This document shows positions 5,087-5,960 of a stretch of DNA of 5,960 nucleotides, one piece after another. The DNA comes from Fen-7 sp041494285. Its GTDB lineage: Archaea > Halobacteriota > Methanosarcinia > Methanotrichales > Methanotrichaceae. Location: positions 1 to 5,960 of the forward strand of contig JBGQAL010000164.1 of assembly GCA_041494285.1 (NCBI GenBank), given 5' to 3'. The translations under genes were made by a program, and so were the position numbers. How positions within the stretch are numbered: the stretch's first letter is position 1; the number at the start of each line of letters is the position of its first letter. Under the pieces are notes generated by a model. The model saw only the letters and a list, made by a program, of their open reading frames with translations, had not been told where the DNA came from and did not search any database.

Positions 5087-5551
5087 ATGGAGATTGAGGA
5101 AATAAGAGACGGCTTTGGATTGGTGGATATAACGGGCAAGTCTCCGGTCCATCGGACAGCTACGGCAACAGGCCTGATCAGGTTGAAGGATTCAACCGTG
5201 GAGGCTATACGTTCCTGCCGGGTCAAGAAAGGCGATGTAATCTCTACCGCTCGTGTGGCGGCTATCCTGGCAGTCAAGGACACCCCCCGACTGATTCCCT
5301 TCTGCCATCAGATCCCCATAACGGCTGCGGATGTTATTTTCGATGTCCAGCAGACTGCAGTCAGAGCCACAGTTACAGTGACATCGGTCGGCAAAACTGG
5401 GGTAGAGATGGAGGCATTGGCCGGGGTATCTGCTGCCCTGCTCAATGTTTGGGACATGGTCAAGTACATGGAGAAAGACGAGACAGGAAACTATCCATCA
5501 ACAGAGATCGCTGATATAAGAGTAGTCGAGAAACGGAAAGAATCGATTTGA
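5087..5551 (+). CDS. moaC: Cyclic pyranopterin monophosphate synthase MoaC
   Basis: MoaC converts the MoaA product 3',8-cyclo-7,8-dihydro-GTP to cyclic pyranopterin monophosphate, the first stable pterin of molybdenum/tungsten cofactor synthesis, in the cytoplasm. In methanogens the cofactor serves formylmethanofuran and formate dehydrogenases. The 154-residue product carries the family landmarks LVDITGK (12-18), KKGDVISTARVAAI (47-60), LIPFCH (69-74), GKTGVEMEAL (102-111) and WDMVK (122-126). By alignment with E. coli MoaC, Lys48, Asp123 and Lys126 match the catalytic Lys51, Asp128 and Lys131. The C-terminus (ADIRVVEK at 142-149) replaces the bacterial KSGGKSG tail and looks like the archaeal form. 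It follows the hydrate-repair gene after 4 bp and converges with a small membrane-protein gene 7 bp downstream, with no obvious terminator between them. Identification is secure. Confidence 0.95.
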   Translation: MEIEEIRDGFGLVDITGKSPVHRTATATGLIRLKDSTVEAIRSCRVKKGDVISTARVAAILAVKDTPRLIPFCHQIPITAADVIFDVQQTAVRATVTVTSVGKTGVEMEALAGVSAALLNVWDMVKYMEKDETGNYPSTEIADIRVVEKRKESI

Positions 5552-5558
5552 CGGATCT

Positions 5559-5771
5559 TTAACGTCTCTGCCGAGAGCCAAAACGTGGCTTTGGGCTGTA
5601 CTTGTCTTTCCTGGAGGCCATCCTCCGGGCAACGCTTATTGCAACTGCCCGCTCCATCAGGTCTTCTCGCTGCTTTTTCTGGCAGACCAGCTTCTTAACT
5701 AAAATGTAGTTGGCAAGATAGAAAGCCGGAAGCAATAGCAAACAGATTATCAGAATCTGCCAGATCTCCAT
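5559..5771 (-). CDS. Small single-pass membrane protein, unknown function
   Basis: The 70-residue product has a hydrophobic segment at about residues 4-24 (WQILIICLLLLPAFYLANYI). A strongly basic remainder rich in Lys, Arg and Gln ends in RFGSRQRR. The topology should be a short N-terminus outside and a positively charged tail in the cytoplasm, where it could bind nucleic acid or acidic partners. I recognise no family. Support for a real gene is the coherent membrane-segment-plus-basic-tail layout and a good TATA box 25 bases before the ATG, implying a leaderless mRNA; no Shine-Dalgarno is present. An ATG 11 bases upstream (5782) is out of frame. It is convergent with moaC, with 7 bp between stops, so the two 3' ends probably overlap as antisense transcripts. 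Confidence 0.6.
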   Translation of the reverse strand: MEIWQILIICLLLLPAFYLANYILVKKLVCQKKQREDLMERAVAISVARRMASRKDKYSPKPRFGSRQRR

Positions 5772-5791
5772 GAGATGTTCATGGGCGTTAT

Positions 5792-5799
5792 GATATAAA
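5792..5799 (-). promoter_or_regulatory. TATA box for the small membrane-protein gene
   Basis: The minus strand reads TTTATATC within GGTTTTATATCA, a close match to the archaeal TATA consensus. Its centre is about 25 bases before the ATG at 5771, so transcription should begin almost exactly at the start codon. Confidence 0.5.
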
Positions 5800-5820
5800 A
5801 CCTACTCGACTCGGATCCTG

Positions 5821-5930
5821 CGTCAACTACCATGCCCTGAAGGACATGGCTTGCGACTACGCAAAAAGTCGTGTCGTGTCTGGCGGGCTGACATTACCGC
5901 CCTGAGACTCAAAGATATACCTCAAGTCTC
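5821..5930 (+). mobile_element. Possible IS200/IS605-type end: series of hairpins, no transposase in view
   Basis: TCAACTA leads into a hairpin at 5830-5849: CCATG, a C/A mismatch, CC, loop TGAA, GG, CATGG, followed by GGCTTG. This layout (TCAACTACC, stem, tGAAg loop, GGCTT) resembles the terminal hairpin that IS200/IS605 TnpB-type elements carry at their ends. Three further dyads follow: CGACT/AGTCG (5854-5871), GGCGG/CCGCC (5882-5901) and GAGACT/AGTCTC (5904-5930). No tnpA or tnpB frame is present in the window. If the match is real, it is either a relic end or the left end of an element whose gene starts beyond 5960. I recall the motif from such elements and have not verified it by search. 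Confidence 0.35.
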
Positions 5931-5960
5931 GTGTTCGGTGCTCTATATTCATGGCACCAA

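Noticed and set aside
4473..5283. Minus-strand open frames within nnrDE and moaC (4473-4703, 4957-5283)
   Set aside because: Both are shadows of well-conserved plus-strand genes with complete motif sets; neither has recognisable features.
5846..5905. 20-codon plus-strand frame starting MACDYAKS
   Set aside because: It starts inside the hairpin stem, has no Shine-Dalgarno and no recognisable product. The hairpin explanation fits better.
1..5960. CRISPR array, tRNA or rRNA genes
   Set aside because: No regularly spaced identical repeats and no cloverleaf or rRNA-like conserved segments were seen in any intergenic stretch. The direct repeat pair is too long, diverged and far apart.

Overview
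The window looks like a piece of a methanogenic archaeal chromosome, most plausibly a Methanothrix (Methanosaeta)-like or related Methanosarcinales organism. The reasons are a fused NAD(P)H-hydrate epimerase/dehydratase, a MoaC whose C-terminus ends in an ADIRVVEK-type tail typical of methanogen MoaC, candidate TATA boxes placed for leaderless starts, and mixed use of strong Shine-Dalgarno sites and leaderless starts. The genus is an inference; domain Archaea is moderately secure.

Left half (1-3402): an accessory, cell-surface-like locus with AT-rich spacers. On the minus strand, 244-1044 encodes an exported N/Q-rich repeat protein with a strong SD, a 5' leader hairpin and a downstream hairpin/T-tract terminator. 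Divergent from it, 1500-2513 encodes a membrane-anchored or exported two-domain rhodanese-like protein. Convergent with that, 2533-3375 (minus) encodes a second exported protein. Its mature N-terminus carries two exact-period copies of the same 30-residue N/Q repeat seen in the first protein, fused to a lamin-tail domain. All three predicted exported proteins carry a CxxC motif. A diverged direct repeat of about 160-175 bp (2-161 and 1243-1416) lies on both sides of the first gene. Its best-conserved 30 bp read as the same peptide in both copies.

Right half (3685-5771): housekeeping, more GC-rich genes. A bifunctional NnrE-NnrD nicotinamide-nucleotide repair enzyme is followed after 4 bp by moaC (molybdenum/tungsten cofactor synthesis), very likely one operon. 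A small single-pass membrane protein converges on moaC from the other strand, with 7 bp between stop codons.

Right edge (about 5800-5960): no gene seen. It contains a series of hairpins, the first of which resembles the terminal hairpin of IS200/IS605 (TnpB-type) elements, but no transposase gene lies inside the window.

Taken together, the right half is metabolite repair and cofactor synthesis. The left half may be a small surface or sheath module: two secreted proteins built on a shared curlin-like repeat, with an extracytoplasmic rhodanese between them that could act on their cysteines. The link between the three is a hypothesis from context only.
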